Source: Flavobacterium succinicans (GTDB taxonomy: Bacteria; Bacteroidota; Bacteroidia; Flavobacteriales; Flavobacteriaceae). Taken from it: a stretch of DNA of 64,000 nucleotides. Positions 50,799-59,227 of this stretch are shown piece by piece. Both the position numbers and the translations under genes were made by a program. Within the stretch, counting starts at the first letter, position 1. Every line of letters starts with the position of its first letter. The notes under the pieces are model-generated. The model did no database searches. It was not told the origin of the DNA and was given only the letters and a program-made list of their open reading frames with translations. The stretch lies in NCBI RefSeq assembly GCF_001662485.1, contig NZ_JMTM01000053.1:186001-250000 (forward strand), read 5' to 3'.

Positions 50799-52580
50799 TT
50801 AGGGCGCTAATATATCGCCTCTTAATTGTCTGAATTTTTTCCTAGCCTCAACGAAGTAAATACTGTCTTGATGGTTAAAAATCATTTTTTCATAAAGCGG
50901 TTTTGCTTTTTCGGGGTCGTTTAGGTATTTCACGTACAGTTCTGCTGCAAAAAACAAGGCCTCGTCTATGTAAATGCCATCACTATGTTGGGCAATTATG
51001 GCCTGATATTGCTGTAATGCCTGAATATAATTACCAGTCGTCTCATACAATTTACCTAATCGTAAAAGAGTCACTGCCTCAATTTCTTGCCCCTTGAACT
51101 GCTGTAATATCTTTTGGAAATGAGCAATTGCTTCATCGTTGCGTTTTTGATACATCAAATAGTCGCCTTTGGCAAATTGCTTTAAAGCCGTTTGAGTAGA
51201 ATCGGCAACGGTATTGTCATTAATTAATAAAAAATACTCCAAAGCATCATTGGCAATCAATTGCGTATTGGCAGATTTTAATTCTTTAAATTGCTTCAAC
51301 GCCCAGTCAAAATCGGTTTTAAAATAACTTGTTTTTGCTGCTTTTAAACTGGCTTCATGCGCCATTACATCGTTCTTCAAATCCAATTCAATTTGAGAAT
51401 AATACAGCAAAGCTTGATTGTATTTTTCTTCAAATAAAAAAATATCGGCCAGCTCCATTTTGGCATCGGCAATTTGGTAATCGTTTAGCGGAAGCGTCAA
51501 TGCTTTAGTAATAATTGCCTTGGCTTCTTCTGGTTTTTTTAAACTAAAAGCCGTAAAATGTGCTTGAATTAATTGCAATTTCAGTGTAAAGGGATTGATT
51601 TCAAATTCTTGTAACAAGGTTTTTAGCTGCGTATCAATTGCGCCAAAATCAGCAGGTTTTGCTTTGGCCAATTTCATTTCGATTAAGTACGTATTGGCTT
51701 GTATCAACGTTTCTAAATCCTTGGTGTTTTCTAAAACAAAGCCCAAAATTTCGGTTGCTGCTTCGGTTTGGTCTTCCTCAATGGCCATTTGTCCCAAGCT
51801 TACAATTTCTGCTAAGGATTCTGGATTGCGTTTATAAATGGCTTTTTCTTGAATAAAGGCTTTACCAAACTCTTTTTGTTGCACATAAAACCAACTCAAA
51901 TACTGATTCCAGAAAATGTCTTGGTCTTTTTGAGTACGCAAAATCAACGCTTTTTTTAAAGAATCAGAAAATGAGGTATCGCTCTCATCCGACATGTAGC
52001 GCGACAATTGATGCTGAATCAAATTCGAATTTTGCGGATTAATAAAGGCTTCATCCAAAAATGTGGTAATCATCAAATCGGTTTTACCCAATTGACCATA
52101 AAGTAACGCCATTTGATAATTGAAGTTAAAGGTCGCATCTATTTGAGCCGCGGTTTGGTAAGCTTTTACGGCATATTCTAAGATTACTTTTTTTTCAAAG
52201 GCATTGGCTATACCATAGACTTCGTTAGGATTTTTTCGAATACTTTCTAACGCTTGTTCATAATAACTTTTGGCTTTGGCTTCATTTTTTTGCAACTGCC
52301 AATTGTAGCCTATTTCGACTAATAAAAAAGCTTGCTTGTATTTAGCATAACGCGTTTGAATTGTTTTTTCTGCCAATTCAAATTGCTGTAATTGCTGGTA
52401 GCAATCGATTGTTCTGAGAAAATATTGGGAGTTTTGCGGGATACTTTTGAGCAGTTCTTCGTAGCCTACTTTGGCTTTTTCAAAATCTCCTTTTTCGTAA
52501 AAATATTGAGCTAATTGTTCGTTTTGCGAAAAACAAATCCATGAAAAAAACAGTGCGATATGTAAAAAGAGTTTTTTCAT
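50799..52580 (-). CDS. Exported tetratricopeptide-repeat protein
   Basis: 593 residues. The signal peptide (MKKLFLHIALFFSWICFSQ) is followed by TPR-type helical repeats along the whole length, for example AQYFYEKGDFEKAKVGYEELLKSIPQNS near the start and RLGKLYETTGNYIQALQQYQAIIAQHSDGIYIDEALFFAAELYV near the end. There is no catalytic domain; it is probably a periplasmic scaffold. A partner cannot be named. It is the first gene of a minus-strand run that continues with DUF4286, rsmA and mgtE. Confidence 0.88.
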   Translation of the reverse strand: MKKLFLHIALFFSWICFSQNEQLAQYFYEKGDFEKAKVGYEELLKSIPQNSQYFLRTIDCYQQLQQFELAEKTIQTRYAKYKQAFLLVEIGYNWQLQKNEAKAKSYYEQALESIRKNPNEVYGIANAFEKKVILEYAVKAYQTAAQIDATFNFNYQMALLYGQLGKTDLMITTFLDEAFINPQNSNLIQHQLSRYMSDESDTSFSDSLKKALILRTQKDQDIFWNQYLSWFYVQQKEFGKAFIQEKAIYKRNPESLAEIVSLGQMAIEEDQTEAATEILGFVLENTKDLETLIQANTYLIEMKLAKAKPADFGAIDTQLKTLLQEFEINPFTLKLQLIQAHFTAFSLKKPEEAKAIITKALTLPLNDYQIADAKMELADIFLFEEKYNQALLYYSQIELDLKNDVMAHEASLKAAKTSYFKTDFDWALKQFKELKSANTQLIANDALEYFLLINDNTVADSTQTALKQFAKGDYLMYQKRNDEAIAHFQKILQQFKGQEIEAVTLLRLGKLYETTGNYIQALQQYQAIIAQHSDGIYIDEALFFAAELYVKYLNDPEKAKPLYEKMIFNHQDSIYFVEARKKFRQLRGDILAP

Positions 52581-52625
52581 TATTCGATTTTCACTAAATA
52601 TTAATTTCTCCTAGATAAACTATAT

Positions 52626-52686
52626 AACCGCAAATTCGCAAATTATTCTATTATTACAATAAAAAAAAATTTGCGAATTTGTGGTT
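52626..52686. repeat. Long inverted repeat after serS
   Basis: Two 19-nt arms (52626-52644 and 52668-52686) pair with one G-T wobble around a 23-nt AT-rich loop. It lies just downstream of serS (minus strand) and may end its transcript. The arm starts AACCGCAAA, a string that also occurs at about 50230 and 56000 between other genes. Confidence 0.75.
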
Positions 52687-52703
52687 AAAATAAATTACCA
52701 GTA

Positions 52704-53975
52704 CTAGTCAATTATGTCAAACCCACAATACGGACGTAACACTTCTGGGATTACGATTCCGTCTGGAGTTTGGTAGTTTTCTAAAATTCCGGCCAAAACT
52801 CTTGGCAAAGCCAAAGAACTTCCGTTCAAGGTATGCGCCAATTGATTTTTTCCGTCTTTGTCTTTGAAACGTAATTTCAAACGGTTGGCTTGGAAGGTTT
52901 CAAAATTAGACACAGATGAAATTTCTAACCAACGGTCTTGTGCAGTAGAAAACACCTCAAAATCATAGGTCAATGCCGAAGTGAATCCCATATCTCCTCC
53001 GCACAAACGCAAAATTCGGTACGGTAATTTTAGTTCCTGCAAAATATCTTTAACATGTTCTACCATACCATCCAAAGCTTCGTATGATTTCTCTGGATGT
53101 TCGATACGAACAATTTCTACTTTATCAAATTGGTGCAAACGGTTTAATCCACGTACGTGTGCTCCATAAGAACCTGCTTCACGACGGAAACAAGGGGTGT
53201 AAGCGGTACATAATATTGGCAATTCGTTTTCACTTACAATAACATCTCTAAACAAATTGGTTACAGGAACCTCAGCCGTTGGAATCAAATACAAATCATC
53301 AATAGTAGCGTGATACATTTGCCCTTCTTTGTCTGGCAATTGACCTGTTCCGTAGCCTGAAGCTTCGTTTACTAAATGAGGCACTTGCATTTCTTTGTAG
53401 CCCGAAGCTGTGTTTTTATCTAAAAAATAATTAATTAAAGCACGTTGTAAGCGAGCTCCTTTTCCTTTGTAAACAGGGAATCCAGCACCGGTGATTTTTA
53501 CACCCAATTCAAAATCGATGATGTCGTATTTTTTTACCAATTCCCAATGTGGTAAAGCGCCTTCGTGCAACGTAGGAATGTCACCTTCTTGAAAAACGTT
53601 TAGGTTATCATCTGCCGATTTTCCGTTTGGAACAATATCCGCAGGAAGGTTAGGCAAAGTATATAATTTTTGAGTTAATTCTTCGGCCAAAGCGTCTGCT
53701 TTTTCTGCCAACTCTTTACTTTTTTCTTTTAAAGAAACAGTTTTTTCTTTAAGAATAGCGGCTTTTGCTTTCTCGCCACTTTTCATCAAATCACCAATAT
53801 CTTTGGATAATTTATTAGATTCAGATAAAGTGTTGTCTAAAGCCACTTGAGTAGCGCGACGTTGTTCGTCTAATTGTATCACTTCGTTTACAATACTGTT
53901 AGCGTCAAGGTTTCTTTTGGCTAAAGCGTTGATTACTTTTTCTTGATTCTCTCTAATAAATGCGATTTGTAACAT
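52704..53975 (-). CDS. serS: Seryl-tRNA synthetase
   Basis: Charges tRNA-Ser and tRNA-Sec-type tRNAs; 423 residues. The N-terminal coiled-coil arm (about 30-105) grips the tRNA long arm. Class II motif 2 is CFRREAGSYGAHVRGLNRLHQFDKVE and motif 3 is LNGSSLALPRVLAGILENYQ; LEISSVSNFETFQANRLKLRF is typical of SerRS. ATG 53975 (MLQIAFIRENQ) is chosen because the predicted transcript start lies downstream of the in-frame TTG at 54020. Confidence 0.96.
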   Translation of the reverse strand: MLQIAFIRENQEKVINALAKRNLDANSIVNEVIQLDEQRRATQVALDNTLSESNKLSKDIGDLMKSGEKAKAAILKEKTVSLKEKSKELAEKADALAEELTQKLYTLPNLPADIVPNGKSADDNLNVFQEGDIPTLHEGALPHWELVKKYDIIDFELGVKITGAGFPVYKGKGARLQRALINYFLDKNTASGYKEMQVPHLVNEASGYGTGQLPDKEGQMYHATIDDLYLIPTAEVPVTNLFRDVIVSENELPILCTAYTPCFRREAGSYGAHVRGLNRLHQFDKVEIVRIEHPEKSYEALDGMVEHVKDILQELKLPYRILRLCGGDMGFTSALTYDFEVFSTAQDRWLEISSVSNFETFQANRLKLRFKDKDGKNQLAHTLNGSSLALPRVLAGILENYQTPDGIVIPEVLRPYCGFDIID

Positions 53976-54017
53976 AATTTTGTTTTTAACTCTTATATTT
54001 AAGGCTATTTGCGCCCA

Positions 54018-54025
54018 CAAATTTA
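54018..54025 (-). promoter_or_regulatory. -7 element of serS
   Basis: Minus strand TAAATTTG, a TAnnTTTG match about 43 nt before ATG 53975; TTTG lies 24 nt further upstream, slightly wider than the usual spacer. Confidence 0.45.
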
Positions 54026-54086
54026 AGGAAATGTTTGATAAGTACTAGACAAAGTTTTAGGAAAAGGTTTTTCGATTTGGTCTCAT

Positions 54087-54122
54087 AAAAACCTCTCTTT
54101 GAATTATGCTCAAAGAAGGTTT
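54087..54122 (-). terminator. Terminator of the DinB-fold protein gene
   Basis: ACCTCTCTTTGA (54091-54102) pairs with TCAAAGAAGGT (54110-54120) with one bulge; minus-strand T-run follows. Confidence 0.7.
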
Positions 54123-54146
54123 TGTTCTTGAAGGACTGACTAAGAT

Positions 54147-55277
54147 TTAATTTTTAATCTTCTGTTCCAAAATCACTTCTTTTTGAGGCGGGATTCGTTT
54201 TTTTAGAAACAAGATTTGTCCTAAATGACTGGATTGATGCTCCATCACATGAAACCAACAATAATGATTGGTTACTTCTTCTTTCATCACTTGTTGGTTG
54301 AACCAGGCATCATCTCTCTTTTTTAGTTCTGCAATTGTTTTATTTCGTACCTCATTATAAATGTCTAAGTAATATTGCATCTCATGTCCTTTCCATTCAT
54401 CACGACCGCCTTTGTCTAAGTCTAAGGCAGTACTCCATTTTGCTTTCTCCTCAGGCGTAAATTCTCTATTTTCAAAAGTAAGCACTTGATAGTATTTTTC
54501 GGCAGCGGCCAAATGCATAATTAGCGAACCAATTCTATTGGCTTTTTCATCATGTAAATAATCCGTTTCGTATTGGTTCATGTTTTTCACAGTACGTTCG
54601 ACTCTGTCTTTTAAATCCTCAAGCATCGAAATCATGGCGCCTATTTGAGGAGAAGCCCCTTCAACATTGCCTATTTTACCAGTTTCTTTAATTACAATTC
54701 CAGTGCCTTCAAGAAGCAAACTTGAATTTCCCGCTACTGCACTTTTATCTATAGAAACGGCATATTCTTTCACTTTTCTAACCTTTCCTTTTTCAACTCC
54801 AAATTCCCATTTTTGAATTTCTCCGTTTTTAAGCGCCATTTCAAAACCAGCATTCATGATTGCATAGGGTTCTAATACGCCTTTGGCATTTTCTATAAAA
54901 AGTTCGAACTTGTCAAAATAGAATTTACCGTTGTAAGAACAGATGCCTCCAAAATTTAAGGCTTTTGAATTTTCATCAATAGTTCCTTCTACCGTGTAGG
55001 CTTGCCAAGAATTGGATTTAATGGGTCTATCCTCCATGTTATCAAAAAAATCTACTCCTTCCGTTTTTTTATCAACTCTTGACCAAATACCAGCCCAAGC
55101 TTTTGGTTCGTTACTTTCGACTTTGACCGATGCCACCACTTTGAATTTCTTTTTTACTTTGGTTTGAACATCAATAGTTTGACGAAATGCCACCCAGTCA
55201 TTAGATATTACTCTTTGATCTTGTGCATTTGTCGTGACCACACAAAATAAGAGGAATAAGTAGAATACTTTTTTCAT
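54147..55277 (-). CDS. Exported protein: beta-sandwich domain joined to a DinB-fold domain
   Basis: About 376 residues from ATG 55277, which gives the signal peptide MKKVFYLFLLFCVVTTNAQ. Residues about 25-165 look like a carbohydrate-binding-type jelly roll (AGIWSRVDKKTEGVDFFDNM, WQAYTVEGTIDENSKALNFGGICSYNGKFYFDKFELFIE). Residues about 215-370 fit the DinB/YfiT four-helix fold, with three candidate metal-binding histidines in MHLAAAEKYY and HVMEHQSSHLGQ. DinB-fold enzymes are normally cytoplasmic thiol-dependent transferases, so an exported version with an added sandwich domain is uncommon. Its function is unknown. Confidence 0.75.
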   Translation of the reverse strand: MKKVFYLFLLFCVVTTNAQDQRVISNDWVAFRQTIDVQTKVKKKFKVVASVKVESNEPKAWAGIWSRVDKKTEGVDFFDNMEDRPIKSNSWQAYTVEGTIDENSKALNFGGICSYNGKFYFDKFELFIENAKGVLEPYAIMNAGFEMALKNGEIQKWEFGVEKGKVRKVKEYAVSIDKSAVAGNSSLLLEGTGIVIKETGKIGNVEGASPQIGAMISMLEDLKDRVERTVKNMNQYETDYLHDEKANRIGSLIMHLAAAEKYYQVLTFENREFTPEEKAKWSTALDLDKGGRDEWKGHEMQYYLDIYNEVRNKTIAELKKRDDAWFNQQVMKEEVTNHYCWFHVMEHQSSHLGQILFLKKRIPPQKEVILEQKIKN

Positions 55278-55396
55278 TCGTATGTATTTCAAAATTAATA
55301 TGATGATTTTAGTTTATTTAAAATTTTTAAGAGTAATTTCTAGTGGCTCAAATTTATTTATTTTAATCTTGATTAAGCAAAATTTGTATCTCCTTA

Positions 55397-55936
55397 CTAT
55401 TCCCTTTTGATCTCATGTCCTACAAATTCTTCCAAAGTAGCAAACATATCGTCTACCGAAAGCACTTCGAAATCTGGGTGGGATTTCAAAAAATTGGCAT
55501 TTAAAGTCACTAAGTTTTCCTCTATTTCAAAAAAAGCATCGGTATTGAGTGCGTCTCGAACAGGATTAACGCCTTCTAATTTTCCTTTCAGAAATTTATT
55601 GAGTTTCACGCTACTCATCAGTTTTACCTTTTTGGTTTGTTGTTGAAATAATTCCAAGTGTTTTTGGGCACCAATCAATGCCAAACCTTCTTCGATTAAC
55701 TCATTCAACTCTGCATTCCAACCCGAATGATGCACGAATTGCGCAAAATTCCCCATCAAATGTTGCGTGTAATAATAATCCAAATAATAGCTAGTCAAGG
55801 CATCTTCATGAATGAGTTCATCATCGACTCCTTCCTCGCGCATTAAATTGATTACCGAAATGTTAGAATGAATAACATCCTGAAGATTCTCACTATTAAA
55901 AGCTGTTTCTGAAACGATGATTCTACCGAATTCCAT
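55397..55936 (-). CDS. DMP19-like (DUF4375) protein
   Basis: 179 residues, acidic, soluble and mostly helical. The central part LTSYYLDYYYTQHLMGNFAQFVHHSGWNAELNELIEEGLALIGAQKHLELF resembles the DMP19/DUF4375 family pattern of a grouped Asn-Gly/Asn-Phe-x-x-Phe segment followed by an Ala-rich helix. DMP19 of Neisseria is a DNA mimic that inactivates a repressor, but most relatives are uncharacterised. The identification is moderate, and function is not assigned. Confidence 0.6.
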   Translation of the reverse strand: MEFGRIIVSETAFNSENLQDVIHSNISVINLMREEGVDDELIHEDALTSYYLDYYYTQHLMGNFAQFVHHSGWNAELNELIEEGLALIGAQKHLELFQQQTKKVKLMSSVKLNKFLKGKLEGVNPVRDALNTDAFFEIEENLVTLNANFLKSHPDFEVLSVDDMFATLEEFVGHEIKRE

Positions 55937-56018
55937 AGGTTTTTGTATTTGAAATTTAGCAACAAATTTCGTAGAAATAATTGAGTTGCCTTCGTTTTTA
56001 ACCGCAAATTAGCATAGA

Positions 56019-56189
56019 TCACTCTGAATCAGATTCGTTTGCTTTCTTTTGGGCGTTCATTTTGGCCACCAAAGCTTTTAATCGCAAGGCTTTTTCTCTT
56101 TTTTCTTCTTGCAATTTTGCTTTCTTCCGATTAAGTAATTTGGTGTGCAACGCCTTGTTTTTGGTGTTTTTTTCAGGTCCTTTTGCCAT
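56019..56189 (-). CDS. Small basic protein of 56 residues
   Basis: Open frame from ATG 56189 to TGA at 56019, reading MAKGPEKNTKNKALHTKLLN and on to ANESDSE. It is very rich in Lys, Arg and Ala (13 Lys, Arg mixed in helical heptads) and predicted to be one long helix. It starts 21 nt after the stop of the CDGSH gene on the same strand, so it is probably cotranscribed. Codon use and the charged helix resemble conserved small basic proteins that bind RNA or ribosomes, but I do not recognise the family. Confidence 0.6.
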   Translation of the reverse strand: MAKGPEKNTKNKALHTKLLNRKKAKLQEEKREKALRLKALVAKMNAQKKANESDSE

Positions 56190-56210
56190 AACCTTTAGGT
56201 ATTTATGAAT

Positions 56211-56438
56211 CTAATTTTTCTTCATTGGAGGTAAATCAAATGCTTTCGATTCGCCTTCAAAAGTATTGCGGTGGGAACCATCACAAAAAGGCTTATTCGA
56301 AGACAAACCACATCGGCACAAGCCCAAGGCAGTTCTTCCCTCAAGTCCATAAACATTTCCGTCTTGATCTACTATTTCAAATTCTCCTTCAATTTTTATA
56401 GATCCGTTTTTGTTGATTGTTAGTTTCGTCTTGTTCAT
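56211..56438 (-). CDS. CDGSH iron-sulfur domain protein
   Basis: 75 residues from ATG 56438 (a TTG at 56462 lies upstream in frame). The motif CRCGLSSNKPFCDGSH has the three Cys and one His that hold a redox-active 2Fe-2S cluster in mitoNEET-like proteins. There is no membrane anchor, so it is cytoplasmic. Role unknown, possibly cluster transfer or redox sensing. It is divergent from metG and heads a two-gene unit with the small basic protein. Confidence 0.9.
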   Translation of the reverse strand: MNKTKLTINKNGSIKIEGEFEIVDQDGNVYGLEGRTALGLCRCGLSSNKPFCDGSHRNTFEGESKAFDLPPMKKN

Positions 56439-56522
56439 ACTATGGTTTTGTTTAGAGCCCAAAGATTATGAAATTAAAATTGATATTTCGCTTTTCAAAT
56501 CTTCTTTTTTACATAGAGTACA

Positions 56523-56540
56523 GACAAGTCACGACTTGTC
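56523..56540. repeat. Palindrome GACAAGTC-AC-GACTTGTC upstream of metG
   Basis: Two perfect 8-nt arms with a 2-nt centre, with GTA and TAC at its outer ends. It lies between the divergent CDGSH and metG genes, about 25 nt upstream of the metG -7 element. Either an operator or one copy of a dispersed palindromic repeat. Confidence 0.6.
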
Positions 56541-56565
56541 CCTACGACCCTATCATAAAAAATCT

Positions 56566-56573
56566 TATTTTTG
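56566..56573 (+). promoter_or_regulatory. -7 element of metG
   Basis: TATTTTTG, a TAnnTTTG match, 22 nt before the ATG; the leader would be about 16 nt. Confidence 0.45.
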
Positions 56574-56595
56574 CAGGCAATAAAACAGAATAAAG

Positions 56596-58650
56596 ATGCA
56601 GAATCCAAAAAGATATACCATTACAGCAGCATTACCTTATACCAACGGACCCATTCATATTGGGCATTTGGCGGGGGTTTACGTGCCTTCGGACATTTAT
56701 TCACGTTATTTGCGTTTGCAAGGAAGGGATGTTGTGTTTGTTTGTGGAAGCGATGAACATGGAGTGGCTATTTCGATGAAAGCCAAAAAAGAAGGCATTA
56801 CGCCGCAAGAAGTAATTGATAAATACGATGGAATCATTAGAAAATCATTTGCTGATTTCGGAATTTCATTTGATAATTATTCTAGAACTTCGGCGGAAAT
56901 TCATCACAAAACGGCTTCTGAATTCTTCAAAAAATTATACGACAAAGGTGATTTTATCGAAGAAATTACCGAACAATTATACGATGCCAAAGCCAATCAG
57001 TTTTTGGCCGATCGTTTTGTAGTAGGTACTTGCCCAAAATGTGGTAACGAAGAAGCCTACGGTGATCAATGCGAAAAATGTGGCTCTACACTTAACGCCA
57101 CTGACTTAATCAATCCTAAATCAACCATTACGGGAGAAACGCCTATTTTGAAGTCTACCAAACACTGGTTCTTGCCTCTAGATAGATACGATGCGTTTCT
57201 GAGAGAATGGATTTTGGAAGGTCATAAAAATGATTGGAAACCTAATGTATACGGTCAAGTAAAATCTTGGATTGACGGCGGATTAGAGCCTCGTGCCGTT
57301 ACTCGTGATTTAGATTGGGGAATTGATGTTCCTGTTGAAGGTGCCGAAGGAAAAAAATTATACGTTTGGTTTGATGCGCCAATTGGTTACATTTCGTCTA
57401 CCAAAGAATGGGCCGCCAGAGAAGGTAAAGATTGGGAACCGTACTGGAAAGATCAAGATACCAAATTGGTACATTTTATCGGAAAAGACAATATCGTTTT
57501 TCATTGTGTGATTTTCCCAGCGATGTTAAAAGCAGAAGGAAGCTACATTTTACCCGATAATGTTCCAGCAAACGAGTTCCTGAACTTAGAAGGGAATAAA
57601 TTATCGACTTCGAAAAACTGGGCTGTTTGGTTGCACGAATATTTAGAAGAATTCCCAAATCAGCAGGATGTGTTGCGCTATGCCTTGACTTCGAATGCTC
57701 CAGAAACCAAAGACAACGATTTTACTTGGAAAGATTTTCAGGCTAGAAACAACAACGAATTGGTGGCCATTTTTGGAAATTTCATCAATCGTGTGGTGGT
57801 GCTAACGAATAAATATTACAACGGAATTGTTCCAACCCCAAATGAATTTTCTGAAGTAGATGAACAAACTTTAGAAGAATTGAAAGCTTATCCAGCGGTT
57901 ATTTCTAGTTCTATCGAAAGATACCGATTTAGAGAAGCCTTGGGCGAAATGATGAATGTAGCGCGTTTAGGAAATAAATATTTGGCCGACGAAGAACCTT
58001 GGAAAATGGTCAAAACCGATCCGGAACGTACCAAAACCCAAATGTTTGTAGCCTTGCAAATTGCAGCTGCTTTGAGTTCACTTTGCGAGCCATTCTTACC
58101 GTTTACGTCACAAAAATTGTTACGAATGCTAAACATCGATGTCAATAATTGGAATTTAGATTTTGACAATTGGAATTTACTACCTGCAGGTCACCAAATT
58201 GGAGAAGCAGAATTGCTTTTCTCTAAAATTGAAGACGAAGCGATTCAAAAGCAAATCGACAAATTAGAAGCTACGAAAACGGCAAATAGCGCTGAAAATA
58301 AAAAAGCTGAACCACAGAAAGAGTTGATTCAGTTTGAAGATTTTGCCAAAATGGATATTCGCGTAGGAACTATTTTGGAAGCCGAAAAAATGCCAAAAGC
58401 AAATAAGTTATTGATTCTAAAAGTAGATACTGGAATTGACGTACGCACCATTGTTTCAGGAATTGCAGAAAGTTTTAAACCCGAAGATATTATTGGAAAA
58501 CGAGTAACTGTTTTAGTAAACTTAGCACCAAGAAATTTACGTGGCGTAGAAAGCCAAGGCATGATTTTGATGACTTCTAATGCAGAAGGGAAATTGGTTT
58601 TCGTTAATCCAGATACGGAGGGTGTAAGTAATGGTGAAACGATAAATTAA
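56596..58650 (+). CDS. metG: Methionyl-tRNA synthetase with C-terminal tRNA-binding domain
   Basis: Charges initiator and elongator tRNA-Met. 684 residues. The class I HIGH motif is in [14 protein letters not shown], the KMSKS equivalent is [11 protein letters not shown], and a zinc knuckle lies in [18 protein letters not shown]. The anticodon-binding helical domain (about 400-550) is followed by a charged linker and a Trbp111-type OB-fold domain (about 575-684, [24 protein letters not shown] to [13 protein letters not shown]). The layout is the E. coli type, which dimerises through the C-terminal domain. Confidence 0.97.
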   Translation: MQNPKRYTITAALPYTNGPIHIGHLAGVYVPSDIYSRYLRLQGRDVVFVCGSDEHGVAISMKAKKEGITPQEVIDKYDGIIRKSFADFGISFDNYSRTSAEIHHKTASEFFKKLYDKGDFIEEITEQLYDAKANQFLADRFVVGTCPKCGNEEAYGDQCEKCGSTLNATDLINPKSTITGETPILKSTKHWFLPLDRYDAFLREWILEGHKNDWKPNVYGQVKSWIDGGLEPRAVTRDLDWGIDVPVEGAEGKKLYVWFDAPIGYISSTKEWAAREGKDWEPYWKDQDTKLVHFIGKDNIVFHCVIFPAMLKAEGSYILPDNVPANEFLNLEGNKLSTSKNWAVWLHEYLEEFPNQQDVLRYALTSNAPETKDNDFTWKDFQARNNNELVAIFGNFINRVVVLTNKYYNGIVPTPNEFSEVDEQTLEELKAYPAVISSSIERYRFREALGEMMNVARLGNKYLADEEPWKMVKTDPERTKTQMFVALQIAAALSSLCEPFLPFTSQKLLRMLNIDVNNWNLDFDNWNLLPAGHQIGEAELLFSKIEDEAIQKQIDKLEATKTANSAENKKAEPQKELIQFEDFAKMDIRVGTILEAEKMPKANKLLILKVDTGIDVRTIVSGIAESFKPEDIIGKRVTVLVNLAPRNLRGVESQGMILMTSNAEGKLVFVNPDTEGVSNGETIN

Positions 58651-58709
58651 TTAGCAGTAACTATAACAAAACTTTATAATTCGTTCTTATAATTTTTTGG
58701 CAAACTTTG

Positions 58710-58717
58710 TAACTTTG
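58710..58717 (+). promoter_or_regulatory. -7 element of the bacilliredoxin gene
   Basis: TAACTTTG, a TAnnTTTG match, 32 nt before the ATG. Confidence 0.4.
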
Positions 58718-58749
58718 CGCCTTAATTCAGTTAACTAAAAATAAAAAAT

Positions 58750-59160
58750 ATGTATCCACAAGATATGGTTTTACCGATGCAAGCAGAATTAACTGCTGCT
58801 GGTTTCCTAGATTTACATAATGCAGCAGAAGTAGATGCTGCTATAAAAGCAGAAGGAACAACATTAGTAGTTGTGAATTCTGTATGCGGATGTGCTGCAA
58901 GAAATGCACGTCCAGGAGCTAAAATGAGTTTAGATGGAGCAAAAAAACCAGACCATTTAATTACTGTTTTCGCTGGTGTTGACAAAGAAGCGGTTGATGC
59001 TGCAAGACAACACATGTTCCCTTTTCCTCCATCTTCGCCTTCAATGGCTTTGTTCAAAAACGGAGAATTAGTACATATGTTGGAACGTCATCACATTGAA
59101 GGTCGTCCAGCAGAAATGATTGCAGAAAACCTACAAGACGCTTTCAACGAATTTTGCTAG
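58750..59160 (+). CDS. BrxA/BrxB family bacilliredoxin
   Basis: 136 residues with a thioredoxin-like fold. The active site is SVCGCAARNARP, the CGC motif of the YphP/YqiW family, which removes bacillithiol from oxidised proteins in Firmicutes. MYPQDMVLPMQAELT and HMFPFPPSSPSMALFKNGELVHMLERHHIEG are family-typical. Bacillithiol is also made by some Bacteroidota, so the role may carry over; that is inference, as no bsh genes are in the window. Monocistronic, with promoter and terminator. Confidence 0.92.
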   Translation: MYPQDMVLPMQAELTAAGFLDLHNAAEVDAAIKAEGTTLVVVNSVCGCAARNARPGAKMSLDGAKKPDHLITVFAGVDKEAVDAARQHMFPFPPSSPSMALFKNGELVHMLERHHIEGRPAEMIAENLQDAFNEFC

Positions 59161-59176
59161 TTGTATTATTTTTACA

Positions 59177-59218
59177 GAGCATAAAAAAACATCCGAATAC
59201 GGATGTTTTTTTATGCTC
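59177..59218. terminator. Bidirectional terminator with 19-bp stem
   Basis: Perfect inverted repeat 59177-59195 with 59200-59218, loop AATA, core ACATCCG/CGGATGT flanked by A7/T7, between converging genes. Confidence 0.9.
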
Positions 59219-59227
59219 TCTATATTT

